From Trebonia sp. (lineage in GTDB: Bacteria > Actinomycetota > Actinomycetes > Streptosporangiales > Streptosporangiaceae), in contig JASHPP010000611.1 of the NCBI GenBank assembly GCA_030038035.1, forward strand, positions 1 through 31,531: a stretch of DNA of 31,531 bases, given 5' to 3'. Positions 23,023 to 30,298 of this stretch are shown here, one piece after another. A program made the translations under genes and the position numbers. Below the pieces are notes generated by a model that saw only the letters and a list, made by a program, of their open reading frames with translations, had not been told where the DNA came from and did not search any database. Each line of letters begins with the position of its first letter. Within the stretch, counting starts at the first letter, position 1.

Positions 23023-23996
23023 TAGTGCCTCGGACCGCGCGGCTGGCCCTTGCGTGCGTGCGGGACCGGCGGGAACGGAGCGGGCTCGACCACGCGGTTG
23101 CTGATCGTGCCGATGGCCTCGACCTCCAACGTGACCACGTCGCCGGGGACCAGCGGCGGCGGGACCCGCTCGCCGGCCCGGCCCCAGATCTCCGTGAGGC
23201 AACCACGCTGACAGGTTCCCGAGGCCAGGACATCACCCGGAGCGACCACCGAGCCGCGGGAGGCGAAGCTGATCAGCTCCGGGAAGGTGAACGCCATGTT
23301 GGCCAGGGAGTCCTCGCCGAGCAGCTGGCCGTTGATAGACGCGCGCATCGTCAGGTCGAGGAAGCCATCGACGGTCTTGTGCTGCTCAAGCTCGTCCGCG
23401 GTCACCAGGTAGGGGCCGAGCGTGTGCGCGCCGTCCTTGCCCTTGAAGAAACCGAAGGGCAGCTGGCCTTCCAGGCGCTGCAGATCCCGCGCCGACCAGT
23501 CGTTGAAGATCGTGTATCCGACGATCCCGGTCTCGGCTTCCTCCGGCGTGAGGTTCTTCCCGTAGGCGCCGTAGACGACGCCCACTTCCAGTTCGAGGTC
23601 GAACTGCTCGCAGTCCGGGAAGCGCTCCACATCATCGAAGGCACCGATACAGGCATGCGGGCTGGTGAAGAAGAAACACGGCGCCTCGTACCACCGCTGC
23701 GGCACTGGGTCTACGGCTCCCTCCTGGGACTTGCGGGCACCCTCGACGTGCGCTTCGAATGAGACGGAGTCGCGGATCGAGGCGGGATGCAGCGGTGGGA
23801 GCAGCCGGACGTCGGCAACCGCCGGGCCTGACGTACCGCGCAGCGCGGCGGCGCCAGAGTCGAGCAGGGCGGCGAGCCCCCCGCGCCCGATCACGCCATC
23901 GATGTCCTGGCCGGGGGCAAGCCCGTGCAGCCGGTCGCCGGCCCCGAGCACTCCGTCGATGACGGCCCCCTGATATTCATAGCGTGCGAACCTCAT
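23022..23996 (-). CDS. Fumarylacetoacetate hydrolase (FAH) family protein
   Basis: A 324-aa FAH-family enzyme, not a close copy of the one at 17396. The metal triad is Glu135 and Glu137 (DLELEVGVVYG) and Asp166 (IFNDWSARD); RDSVSFEAH and TSPHACIGAFDD near residues 76-122 place it with the fumarylacetoacetase-like group that cleaves C-C bonds of acyl-oxo acids. An N-terminal extension of about 60 residues precedes the core. ATG 23996 has only a weak AAGGGG and follows the SDR stop by 14 nt, so the two genes form a minus-strand pair. It may perform the final hydrolysis to central metabolites. Confidence 0.9.
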   Translation of the reverse strand: MRFARYEYQGAVIDGVLGAGDRLHGLAPGQDIDGVIGRGGLAALLDSGAAALRGTSGPAVADVRLLPPLHPASIRDSVSFEAHVEGARKSQEGAVDPVPQRWYEAPCFFFTSPHACIGAFDDVERFPDCEQFDLELEVGVVYGAYGKNLTPEEAETGIVGYTIFNDWSARDLQRLEGQLPFGFFKGKDGAHTLGPYLVTADELEQHKTVDGFLDLTMRASINGQLLGEDSLANMAFTFPELISFASRGSVVAPGDVLASGTCQRGCLTEIWGRAGERVPPPLVPGDVVTLEVEAIGTISNRVVEPAPFPPVPHARKGQPRGPRH

Positions 23997-24010
23997 TTCA
24001 GCCCCTTCAG

Positions 24011-24781
24011 CTACGCGGCCACCGATCCATCGCCGCCGTCGATAGCGATCTCCGCTCCGGTGATGAACGCGGCGTCGTCACTTGCCAGGAACGCAGCGAG
24101 CTTGGCGACCTCATGCGCGTGCCCGTACCTGCCGAGGGGGATCTTCGCGAGGATCCCGGGCAGCGGCCCGTCCGGGTCGTCGATATACCGGGCGGTCTCG
24201 GGGGTGTAGATCAGGCCGGGCAGGATGGCGTTCACCCTGATCCCGTACGCGCCGCCGGCCACGCACAGGTGCTTGGTCATGGCCAGCACCCCGCCCTTGG
24301 CCGAGCCATGCGGCACCTGGCCGGCGAACCGGGCGCCGAGCTTCGCGGCGATCGAGGCGACGTTGACGATCGACCCGCCACCGCGGCTGACCAGTTCGAG
24401 CCAGGCGGCGCGCACTGAATACCAGACGATGTCCAGCTCGTTCTTGATCGTGAAGTGCCAATCAGCGTCGGACAGCTCCATGAGCGGGCCGTTGCGCAGT
24501 GCGGAAGCGTTGTTGTAGAGGATGTCCAGGCCGCCGAACTCCGCGACCGCCGCGTCCACCCACGCCCGCGCGCCGCTGGCGCTTGCCAGGTCGACCGGCG
24601 CGAGCGCCGCCATTACACCGCCGGCCTCGCTGACGAGCCGGACCGTCTCCGCGTTCGCCTTCTCATCCAGGTCACAGCCGAATACCGCGGCGCCCTGCGT
24701 GGCGAACTCAAGCGCCGCCGCGCGGCCCATGCCCCGCGCGGTCCCGCTGATCAGCGCGACCTTGCCGTCAAGCCGCCCCAT
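24011..24781 (-). CDS. SDR family protein with His in place of catalytic Tyr
   Basis: A 256-aa SDR with intact cofactor loop SGTARGMG (12-19), LYNNAS (in place of NNAG) and Ser143 (VASIAA). The active-site YxxxK reads HGSAK: residue 158 is His (codon CAT) where Tyr is expected, with Lys162 retained. Either the enzyme uses another acid/base, has become non-catalytic, or carries a single TAT-to-CAT change. ATG 24781 is the best start; the ribosome-binding site is distant (GGGGAG 13 nt upstream). It leads a two-gene unit with the FAH gene and has a candidate LysR operator about 100 bp upstream. Confidence 0.87.
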   Translation of the reverse strand: MGRLDGKVALISGTARGMGRAAALEFATQGAAVFGCDLDEKANAETVRLVSEAGGVMAALAPVDLASASGARAWVDAAVAEFGGLDILYNNASALRNGPLMELSDADWHFTIKNELDIVWYSVRAAWLELVSRGGGSIVNVASIAAKLGARFAGQVPHGSAKGGVLAMTKHLCVAGGAYGIRVNAILPGLIYTPETARYIDDPDGPLPGILAKIPLGRYGHAHEVAKLAAFLASDDAAFITGAEIAIDGGDGSVAA

Positions 24782-24880
24782 CCTGCCCGCTCGCTCCCCT
24801 TCTTCCGTCGCACGCAACCCGCGCGAACGTCGTACGCGACGCTACAAGGGCACCGGGGCCGGGGGAAATCACCAAGCCAT

Positions 24881-24894
24881 ATGCCAGCCATTGG
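24881..24894 (-). promoter_or_regulatory. Candidate LysR operator, copy 4 (SDR/FAH pair)
   Basis: On the minus strand CCAATGGCTGGCAT matches all 12 fixed positions of the motif. The core TGCCA-GCCAT-TGGCA (24882-24896) is a perfect 5-bp inverted repeat. ATCACCAA occurs just outside it at 24868-24875. It is about 100 bp before the SDR start codon; I could not place a convincing -10/-35 pair between them. Confidence 0.6.
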
Positions 24895-24897
24895 CAC

Positions 24898-25189
24898 CTA
24901 TGCGGCACCGACGGGGCGGGTTACGGGACTATCGCTGGCCGCGCCGGCCTGCCGGGGCGATGGCGGTCCTGCCTGGCACGACAACAACAGACGAAAAAGG
25001 AAGAGACGCCAAGCGCGCGGTCCTTCCCGTCGGGAGCTTCGAGCAGCACGGCGATTTCCGGCCTGACCTCGCTGGTCATCCTGAATTGCCACGGGGTAAC
25101 CATCCCCGGCCTCCGCCGGCAAGGGAAAAGCGTTGCCTGCCTCACTGGGCAGCAGCCCGGTGTCCTCGATGTCCGAAGCCATCACAGCG
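24898..25189 (+). other. Intergenic stretch with a possible creatininase remnant
   Basis: No intact gene. The plus-strand frame at 25011-25058 reads KRAVLPVGSFEQHGDF, which is the N-terminal signature of creatininase-family amidohydrolases (the GSFEQHG motif carries metal ligands). Eight bases on and in another frame, 25066-25095 reads TSLVILNCHG, like the LVIxNGHGGN motif that normally lies some 70 residues later. The simplest reading is a gene that suffered an internal deletion and frameshift and has otherwise decayed. The match is short, so chance is not excluded. The rest of the stretch shows no recognisable feature. Confidence 0.35.
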
Positions 25190-25264
25190 TCGGGCTGGCC
25201 GGATTCGAACCGGCGACCTCCGCGACCCAAACGCGGCGCGCTAGCCAAACTGCGCTACAGCCCG
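25190..25264 (-). tRNA. tRNA-Pro (anticodon UGG)
   Basis: A complete 75-nt cloverleaf on the minus strand. Acceptor stem CGGGCTG/CAGCCCG with discriminator A; D stem GCGC/GCGC; anticodon stem CCGCG/CGCGG closing the loop TTTGGGT, so the anticodon is TGG; five-base variable region AGGTC; T stem GCCGG/CCGGC around TTCGAAT. The C1-G72 pair is typical of bacterial tRNA-Pro. The terminal CCA is not encoded. Confidence 0.97.
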
Positions 25265-25398
25265 TGCGTACCAGAGTCTAGCGTTCCGGGATGACGCATC
25301 GCGCGCCACGGACAGCCGACTGTCCGAGTCTGGGCAACGTCCCCGAGTATCGCCGACATGACGTCCGGGGCCCCGGTACTCGGTCGGGTCGCTCCGGC
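25265..25398. other. Gap between tRNA and tRNA fragment
   Basis: 134 nt with no coding sequence that I can recognise. The sequence around 25358-25390 is GC-rich and contains GGGGCCCC but shows no cloverleaf half that would pair with the tRNA fragment downstream. Confidence 0.4.
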
Positions 25399-25428
25399 AG
25401 GCCGCGGGTTCGAGTCCCGCCAGCCCGA
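25399..25428 (+). pseudogene. tRNA 3'-end fragment (tRNA-Pro-like)
   Basis: T stem-loop GCGGG-TTCGAGT-CCCGC (25404-25420), acceptor half CAGCCCG and discriminator A, on the strand opposite to the intact tRNA-Pro. Over 32 nt it differs from that tRNA at four positions, two of which are a compensatory C-G to G-C swap in the T stem. No matching 5' acceptor half or D arm is visible about 75 nt upstream. It therefore looks like the tail of a different proline isoacceptor whose 5' part was lost. Confidence 0.6.
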
Positions 25429-25430
25429 CG

Positions 25431-25883
25431 TCAGGTTTCGGTACGGTCGTATCTCGATACGAAGATCAGCGCGGCGACGAAGACGGCGACCATCGCGATC
25501 AGCAGGGCCAGTTCGGCGGTGCTCGCCGCTGCCTCGCTGCTGAGCACGAAGAGGATCCTCCTGATCACGGCCACCAGGCCGACGGCGAGCAGCGGCTGGG
25601 TGACCAGGTGGTGCGCCCGCAGCGACAGCACCACGGTGTGCGTGATCTCGACCAGGATCAGCACGAGCAGGATCTGGTTGAGCAGGTTGACTGCCGCGGT
25701 CTCCACGGACTCGTGCGTGACGTCCCGGAAGAAATCGACGATCCCGAGCACGAGCACCACCACGGCCATGACGACCAGCAGCACGCCGACCACGACCGAT
25801 ATGAGGTCTTGCGCGTGCTCCAGCAGCCAGATCGTGCCCGCCACCCCACGCGGATGCTCCTTCTTCTCGGCTACATCGGACAC
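25431..25883 (-). CDS. PsiE-like four-helix membrane protein
   Basis: A 150-aa protein predicted to have four membrane helices (about residues 25-50, 66-86, 95-115 and 121-142). The pattern, with LEHAQDLISVVVGVLLVV, NLLNQILLVLILVEITHTV and a short charged tail SRYDRTET, matches the phosphate-starvation-inducible PsiE family (PF06146), whose function is unknown. GTG 25883 has GGAGG 8 nt upstream, which fixes the start. The stop lies 3 nt past the tRNA fragment, on the opposite strand. It stands alone and does not look related to the catabolic genes. Confidence 0.82.
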   Translation of the reverse strand: MSDVAEKKEHPRGVAGTIWLLEHAQDLISVVVGVLLVVMAVVVLVLGIVDFFRDVTHESVETAAVNLLNQILLVLILVEITHTVVLSLRAHHLVTQPLLAVGLVAVIRRILFVLSSEAAASTAELALLIAMVAVFVAALIFVSRYDRTET

Positions 25884-26000
25884 TCCGGTTTCCTCCCGCC
25901 GCTGAGGTAGCCGCGATCGTAACAGTTTGCGGCCGATTGCGACATGGCGTCACGCAGGGGCGAACCCCTGCGCGGCGCGGTCGGCGGCGCCCGGGCCAAG

Positions 26001-26067
26001 ATAGGACCCGAACGGTAGGGACAAAACGGGATAAAACCGGACACAAAAACTGCGTCTCGGGTCCTAT
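26001..26067. repeat. 11-bp inverted repeat enclosing phased A-tracts
   Basis: ATAGGACCCGA (26001-26011) and its exact complement TCGGGTCCTAT (26057-26067) flank 45 bp that contain three A-rich runs (ACAAAA, ATAAAA, ACACAAAAA) spaced 10-11 bp apart, unusual in this GC-rich genome. It lies between the PsiE-like gene and the end of the permease gene. It might be a bent-DNA protein site or a long-loop terminator. Confidence 0.7.
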
Positions 26068-26136
26068 GTTGTGCCGCGTCTCGAGCACTGGACATTCGCC
26101 GGGGAACCGCGCCTGGGCGGCGGGGCTATCGCGGCG

Positions 26137-27174
26137 CTAACTCGTGCGCAACCGGGACCAGGCGTCGCCGCCCACCGCGAGCAGCAGGATCAGGCCGACG
26201 GTGATCGGCTCATAGAGCGGGTTCCAGCCGAGCAGGGTGAAGCCGTTGTAGATGATCGCGATGAACAGCGTGCCGATCACCGTGCGCCAGATCGCGCCCT
26301 GGCCGCCCAGGATCGACGTGCCGCCGACCACGATGCCGGCCAGCACGGTGAACGTGAGCGAAGGCCCGCCGTAGGCGGACGACGCCGACAGCACCCGGGA
26401 CGCGTCGATGATGCCGCCGAGGCCGGCGGCGCCGCCGCTGATCGCGAACGTGACCAGCTTGATCCACTGCACCCGCACACCCGCCAGCCGGGCGGCCTCG
26501 GCGTTGCTGCCCGCGGCGTACATGTAGCGGCCGGCGATCGTCCGCGACAGCACGATGCCGAGGATGATAACCACGCCGATCATCGTCCACGTCGCGGTCG
26601 TCACGTCGAGGAACTCCGTCCTGGCGAAGTTCGCGTAGCCGAGGGCGGTGCCGGCGTAGATCAGGTTCCCGTTGGTGACCAGGCTGGCGACGCCGGTGAT
26701 CACGAACGACATCGCGAGCGTGGCGATCAGCGAGTTGATCCGGAAGAACGTCGCGATCACGCCGTTGATGGCGCCGACCCCGATGCCGACGAGGACCCCG
26801 ACGATGATCGCGATGACCGGGTTGCCGGTCTCCGCCATCTTGGTCGCGATCACCTGGCACAGGGCGTAGGTCGCCCCGACCGACAGGTCGATGCCGCCCG
26901 CGATCAGCACCATCGTGCCGGCCGCCGCGATGATCACGGTCGATGACTGCTGGTCGAGGATCTCGAGCAGGTTCGTCTTGCCGTAGAAGAGCGAGCCCTG
27001 CCAGGCCGACAGCACGATGAACAGCAGGATGAACGGGTAGATGATCCCGCCCTCGCGCGCCCGGCCGAGGAACTCGGCCGGGCGGGCCCGGAGGATGGCC
27101 TGGACCGAGGCACCCGGCTTGCCCGCGCTCCCCGGCTTCTCCGGGGCGGGCGTGGCGGCCTGCGGCTGACTCAT
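26137..27174 (-). CDS. ABC transporter permease, CUT2 (RbsC-like)
   Basis: A 345-aa permease with a cytoplasmic Ala/Pro-rich N-terminus (about 40 residues) and eight to ten membrane helices. The CUT2 signature is VLIAGGIDLSVGATYAL at about residues 89-105; INGVIATFFRINSLIATLAM and IVVGGTSILGGQGAIWRT follow. Zero spacing to the ATPase gene (TGAATG) with AAAGG in front of ATG 27174. As the only permease of this system it should form a homodimer. With the ATPase and lipoprotein encoded before it, it imports a pentose, hexose or polyol; the nearby gnd gene is compatible with sugar feeding into the pentose phosphate pathway. Confidence 0.93.
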   Translation of the reverse strand: MSQPQAATPAPEKPGSAGKPGASVQAILRARPAEFLGRAREGGIIYPFILLFIVLSAWQGSLFYGKTNLLEILDQQSSTVIIAAAGTMVLIAGGIDLSVGATYALCQVIATKMAETGNPVIAIIVGVLVGIGVGAINGVIATFFRINSLIATLAMSFVITGVASLVTNGNLIYAGTALGYANFARTEFLDVTTATWTMIGVVIILGIVLSRTIAGRYMYAAGSNAEAARLAGVRVQWIKLVTFAISGGAAGLGGIIDASRVLSASSAYGGPSLTFTVLAGIVVGGTSILGGQGAIWRTVIGTLFIAIIYNGFTLLGWNPLYEPITVGLILLLAVGGDAWSRLRTS

Positions 27175-28722
27175 TCACGCACCTTTCTCGGTGGTACCGA
27201 ACGCGGCGCCGAGGATCGCCGCCTCGGTCACCTCGTCGCCAGTGAGCTCAGCGACGACCCGGCCGCCGCGCATGACCAGCACGCGGTGGGCCAGGCCGAG
27301 TATTTCTTCGACGTCGGAGGAGATCAGCAGCACGCCGAGGCCGCCGCCGGTCAGCGAGGCAAGCAGCTCGTAGATCGCCCGCTTGGCCCCGACGTCCACG
27401 CCGCGGGTCGGCTCGTCCGCGATCAGCACCCGCGGATCGCGCAGCAGCGACCTGCCGAACAGCAGCTTCTGCTGGTTGCCGCCGGACAGCGCGCTCACGA
27501 CCTGTCCGGGACCGGTGCCACGGACATCCACCCGGGTCAGCACCGCGCGCGCGGTCCGCCGCTCGGGGCCGGGCCTGACCAGGCCCGCCGTGCTCACCGC
27601 CGTCAGGTTGGCGAGGCTGACGTTCTCCAGGACCGACCGGGTGAGCAGCAGGCCCTGCTCCTTGCGCGACTCCGGGATCATCGCCACTCCCGCCCGCATG
27701 ACGGCGCGCGGCGTGCCGGTCAGGGCGACCGTGCCGGTCCCTTCCCCGGCCACGCTGACCGTGCCGGCGCTGACCCGGTTCGCCCGGTAGATCGCGCGGG
27801 CCACCTCGGTGCGGCCCGCGCCGACCAGGCCGGCCAGCCCGAGGATCTCCCCCGCGCGCAGGTCGAACGACACGCCGTTCACTCCCGGCGCCACCAGGTC
27901 GCGGACCGAGAGCACCACCGGGGCGTCCGCCGCGGCGGAGTGCTTGGCCGGGAACGTCGCGTCGAACGACCGGCCGAGCATGGCCGCCATCAGCGACTCC
28001 TCGGTCTGCCCGGCGGCCGGCACCGTCCGCACCAGGCGGCCGTCGCGAAGGATCGTCACCTCGTCGGCGAGCTCGAGCACCTCGGTCAGGAAGTGCGAGA
28101 CGAGCACCACGGTGGTGCCGTCCCTGGCGAGCTGGCGGATGACCTTGTGCAGGGCCTCCACGTCCGGTCGCGACAGCGCCGCGGTCGGCTCGTCCATCAC
28201 GATCAGCTGAGCGTTGCGGCACAGCGCCCGGAGGATCTCGACCTTCTGCTGGTCGGCGGTGCGCAGCGACCCCGCGTTGGCGTCGCCGTCGAGCTCGAAG
28301 CCGACCGAGGCGGCCAGCTCCGTGTACTTGCGGCGCAGCCCGCGGCGGTTCTGGAAGCCTGCCTGCCGTGGCTCGACGCCGAGGAAGACGTTCTGCTCGA
28401 CGGTCAGCGACGACACGATCGCCAGCTCCTGGGCGATCAGAATGACGCCGCGGGCGATCGCGTCCCTGGGCGAGTGGAAGCGGACCGGCTCGCCGTCAAG
28501 CAGGAGCTGGCCGCGATCAGGGGCGAGCGCCCCCGCGATGATCTTTCCGAGGGTGGACTTGCCTGCGCCGTTCTCCCCGACCAGGGCGTGGATCGACCCG
28601 CGGCCGACGGTCAGGCTGACGCCCTCCAGGGCGCGCGTCCCGCCGAAGGACTTGGAGATGTCCCGCAGCTCGACATGCGCGCCCTGGAGGTTTACGGCAT
28701 CCGGCACGATCAGCCCGGCCAC
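27175..28722 (-). CDS. Sugar ABC importer ATP-binding protein (RbsA-like, two ABC domains)
   Basis: A 515-aa double ATPase. Domain 1: Walker A VGENGAGKST at about 48-57, signature weakened to LRTADQQK, Walker B LIVMDEPTAALS. Domain 2: degenerate P-loop LAGLVGAGRTEV, intact LSGGNQQK, Walker B LIADEPTRGVDVG. The asymmetry is normal for CUT2 ATPases. GTG 28722 overlaps the lipoprotein stop by 13 nt; a GTG at 28707 is an alternative start, neither with a clear ribosome-binding site. Its stop abuts the permease ATG. Unlike the ATPase at 13670, the second Walker B keeps the DE pair. Confidence 0.93.
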   Translation of the reverse strand: MAGLIVPDAVNLQGAHVELRDISKSFGGTRALEGVSLTVGRGSIHALVGENGAGKSTLGKIIAGALAPDRGQLLLDGEPVRFHSPRDAIARGVILIAQELAIVSSLTVEQNVFLGVEPRQAGFQNRRGLRRKYTELAASVGFELDGDANAGSLRTADQQKVEILRALCRNAQLIVMDEPTAALSRPDVEALHKVIRQLARDGTTVVLVSHFLTEVLELADEVTILRDGRLVRTVPAAGQTEESLMAAMLGRSFDATFPAKHSAAADAPVVLSVRDLVAPGVNGVSFDLRAGEILGLAGLVGAGRTEVARAIYRANRVSAGTVSVAGEGTGTVALTGTPRAVMRAGVAMIPESRKEQGLLLTRSVLENVSLANLTAVSTAGLVRPGPERRTARAVLTRVDVRGTGPGQVVSALSGGNQQKLLFGRSLLRDPRVLIADEPTRGVDVGAKRAIYELLASLTGGGLGVLLISSDVEEILGLAHRVLVMRGGRVVAELTGDEVTEAAILGAAFGTTEKGA

Positions 28723-29780
28723 TCAGGGGTGAACTGGCTCGCGTCCGCCTTCGTGACAATCCCGCCGTCAGGCAAGCCGGCCACCGGGTTGATGGCGCCG
28801 CTGACCTTGCCGGTCTGGAGCGCCTCGACCAGCGCCTGGACGGCCAGCCGGCCCTCGCTGGCGGGCGCCTGGGCCACATCGGAGAATATGGTGCCCGCCT
28901 CGACCCCGGCCACCGCCGCGGCGCTCGCCCCGTACCCGACGAGGAGCAGCTTGCCTGAGTAGGACTTGTCCGTGGTCGTGAGCGCGGTCATGGCACCCTC
29001 GATGCCCTGGTCGGAACCGACGATCAGGTTCAGGGTCGGCTGCGCCGCCAGCATCGTCTCCACTGCGGTCAGGCCGATCGCCGGGGTGAAGTAGGACTGG
29101 CCGTACGTCACGACCTTGACCGGGGAGCCCTTGATCGCCGCGGTGAACGCACCGTAGATCGCGGTGTCAAGCGAGGAGTCCTTGATGTCGTAGAGGTAGC
29201 CGACCTTGCACGGGTTCAGGCTCTTGGAGGCGCACGCGGCCACCACCTGCTGGCCGAGCTGGGTGCCGATCGTCGTCGGCACGAACGTCACGTTGGCCGA
29301 AAGCCCCGTCACCTGCGGCGCGTCGGTGTCCAGGGCCGGTCCGAGGATCTGGTCCATGTTCACGACCTTGATCCCCTTGGCGATCGCCTCCTCGACGAGG
29401 CTGACCAGGCTGGTGCTCTCGATCGGCTGGGTGATGATGCCGTTGTACTGGCCGGAGTTGATGACGGTCTGCAGCTCGTCGTATTGCGTCTGCGGGCTGT
29501 TGTCCGCGTCGAACACCTTCAGCGTGGCCCCGTAGGTGTCCGCCACGGCCTGCGCCGCCGCCAGCATCGGGGCGTCGTAGGTGTTGTCAACGGCGAACGA
29601 CATGTAGGCGATGTGCATGGGCTTCGGCGAGGCCGAAGGACTCGCCGACGGCGAGGTCGAGGGAGTGGTGCTGCTGCTACTGCTGCTACTGCTGCAGGCA
29701 GCGAGCGCGAGCGTCGTGGCGGCCAACGCCGCCACGACGGCACTGCGGCGGAGGCACCGCGTTGCCGGGATATATGACAC
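28710..29780 (-). CDS. Sugar ABC importer substrate-binding lipoprotein
   Basis: A 356-aa Peripla_BP_4-type binding protein. The signal sequence has basic residues, a hydrophobic core and the lipobox LALAAC at residues 24-29 (from GTG 29780), then a run of eight Ser and a Thr/Ser/Pro/Ala linker. The fold starts at MHIAYMSFAVDNTY, with NGIITQPIESTSL, KGIKVVNMDQILG and LIVGSDQGIEGAMTAL typical of ribose-like binding proteins. I chose GTG 29780 because AAAGGAG lies 7 nt upstream; a longer frame to 29807 would put that ribosome-binding site inside the gene. It is the first gene of a three-gene importer operon. Confidence 0.92.
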   Translation of the reverse strand: MSYIPATRCLRRSAVVAALAATTLALAACSSSSSSSSTTPSTSPSASPSASPKPMHIAYMSFAVDNTYDAPMLAAAQAVADTYGATLKVFDADNSPQTQYDELQTVINSGQYNGIITQPIESTSLVSLVEEAIAKGIKVVNMDQILGPALDTDAPQVTGLSANVTFVPTTIGTQLGQQVVAACASKSLNPCKVGYLYDIKDSSLDTAIYGAFTAAIKGSPVKVVTYGQSYFTPAIGLTAVETMLAAQPTLNLIVGSDQGIEGAMTALTTTDKSYSGKLLLVGYGASAAAVAGVEAGTIFSDVAQAPASEGRLAVQALVEALQTGKVSGAINPVAGLPDGGIVTKADASQFTPEWPG

Positions 29781-30298
29781 GGCTAAACTCCTTTTGTGCT
29801 CGCTCACTGGGAGGTGGGTTAGCGGTTAGTCCGGTGGGTCGGGCGGCAGCCCGGCTCACCGGTTTGTTCATGCGGATAGCTCAACAGCGCAGCCACGCCT
29901 GGCCGGACCCGGCGGATGCTGCCTTCATATGAACCTCCACTCTGAGGCGGGACACATCGCTCCCGAAGGGGGTCCCCGTCAGCGGACTGTTGTCCGCAAC
30001 ACGGTCACTTGAGCTTGATCGGAAGCGTGTCTGTTTCTGCGGCAGGTGTCAAGAGCTAACGTTCGGCTTACGCACAAATGAGACTTACCAGTGATGTCCG
30101 CCCTGCGGACGCGGCAGCCTGGCACGGCTTCGGCAGGGCAGGTCCGCACCGTCTGGCGACCGACAGGCGGCACACCGAACCGGTGGCGGTTCCTGCCGCA
30201 CGCCGCTGACGGACACCTGTCCGCTAGACGGACACCATCTTTCCGGGCGGAGGGCGGGCGGGGGAGGCGCCACGGATCGTTCGGGATAATGAAATGGG
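29781..30298. promoter_or_regulatory. Regulatory region with repeated GCGGAC/GTCCGC palindromes
   Basis: 518 nt between the gnd stop and the importer operon, holding the promoter of the latter. Three palindromes share the same half-site: GCGGAC-TGTT-GTCCGC (29982-29997), GTCCGC-CCT-GCGGAC (30096-30110) and CGGACA-CC-TGTCCG (30210-30223), with an extra CGGACA at 30229-30234. A -35-like TTGACA occurs at 30052-30047 (minus strand) without a convincing -10. The repeated half-sites suggest an operator cluster for a dimeric regulator (LacI, ROK or GntR type would be usual for CUT2 operons). No gene or terminator was recognised here. Confidence 0.5.

Noticed and set aside
24898..25248. Minus-strand frame of 116 codons across the tRNA
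   Set aside because: It reads through the tRNA gene and has no recognisable fold or ribosome-binding site.
29652..29700. Repeated CTGCTGCTACTG-like run
   Set aside because: It encodes the poly-Ser linker of the binding lipoprotein, so it is coding low complexity and not a separate repeat element.
30047..30052. TTGACA -35-like element upstream of the second importer
   Set aside because: No TAnnnT hexamer occurs at 16-18 bp spacing, so I do not call a promoter from it.
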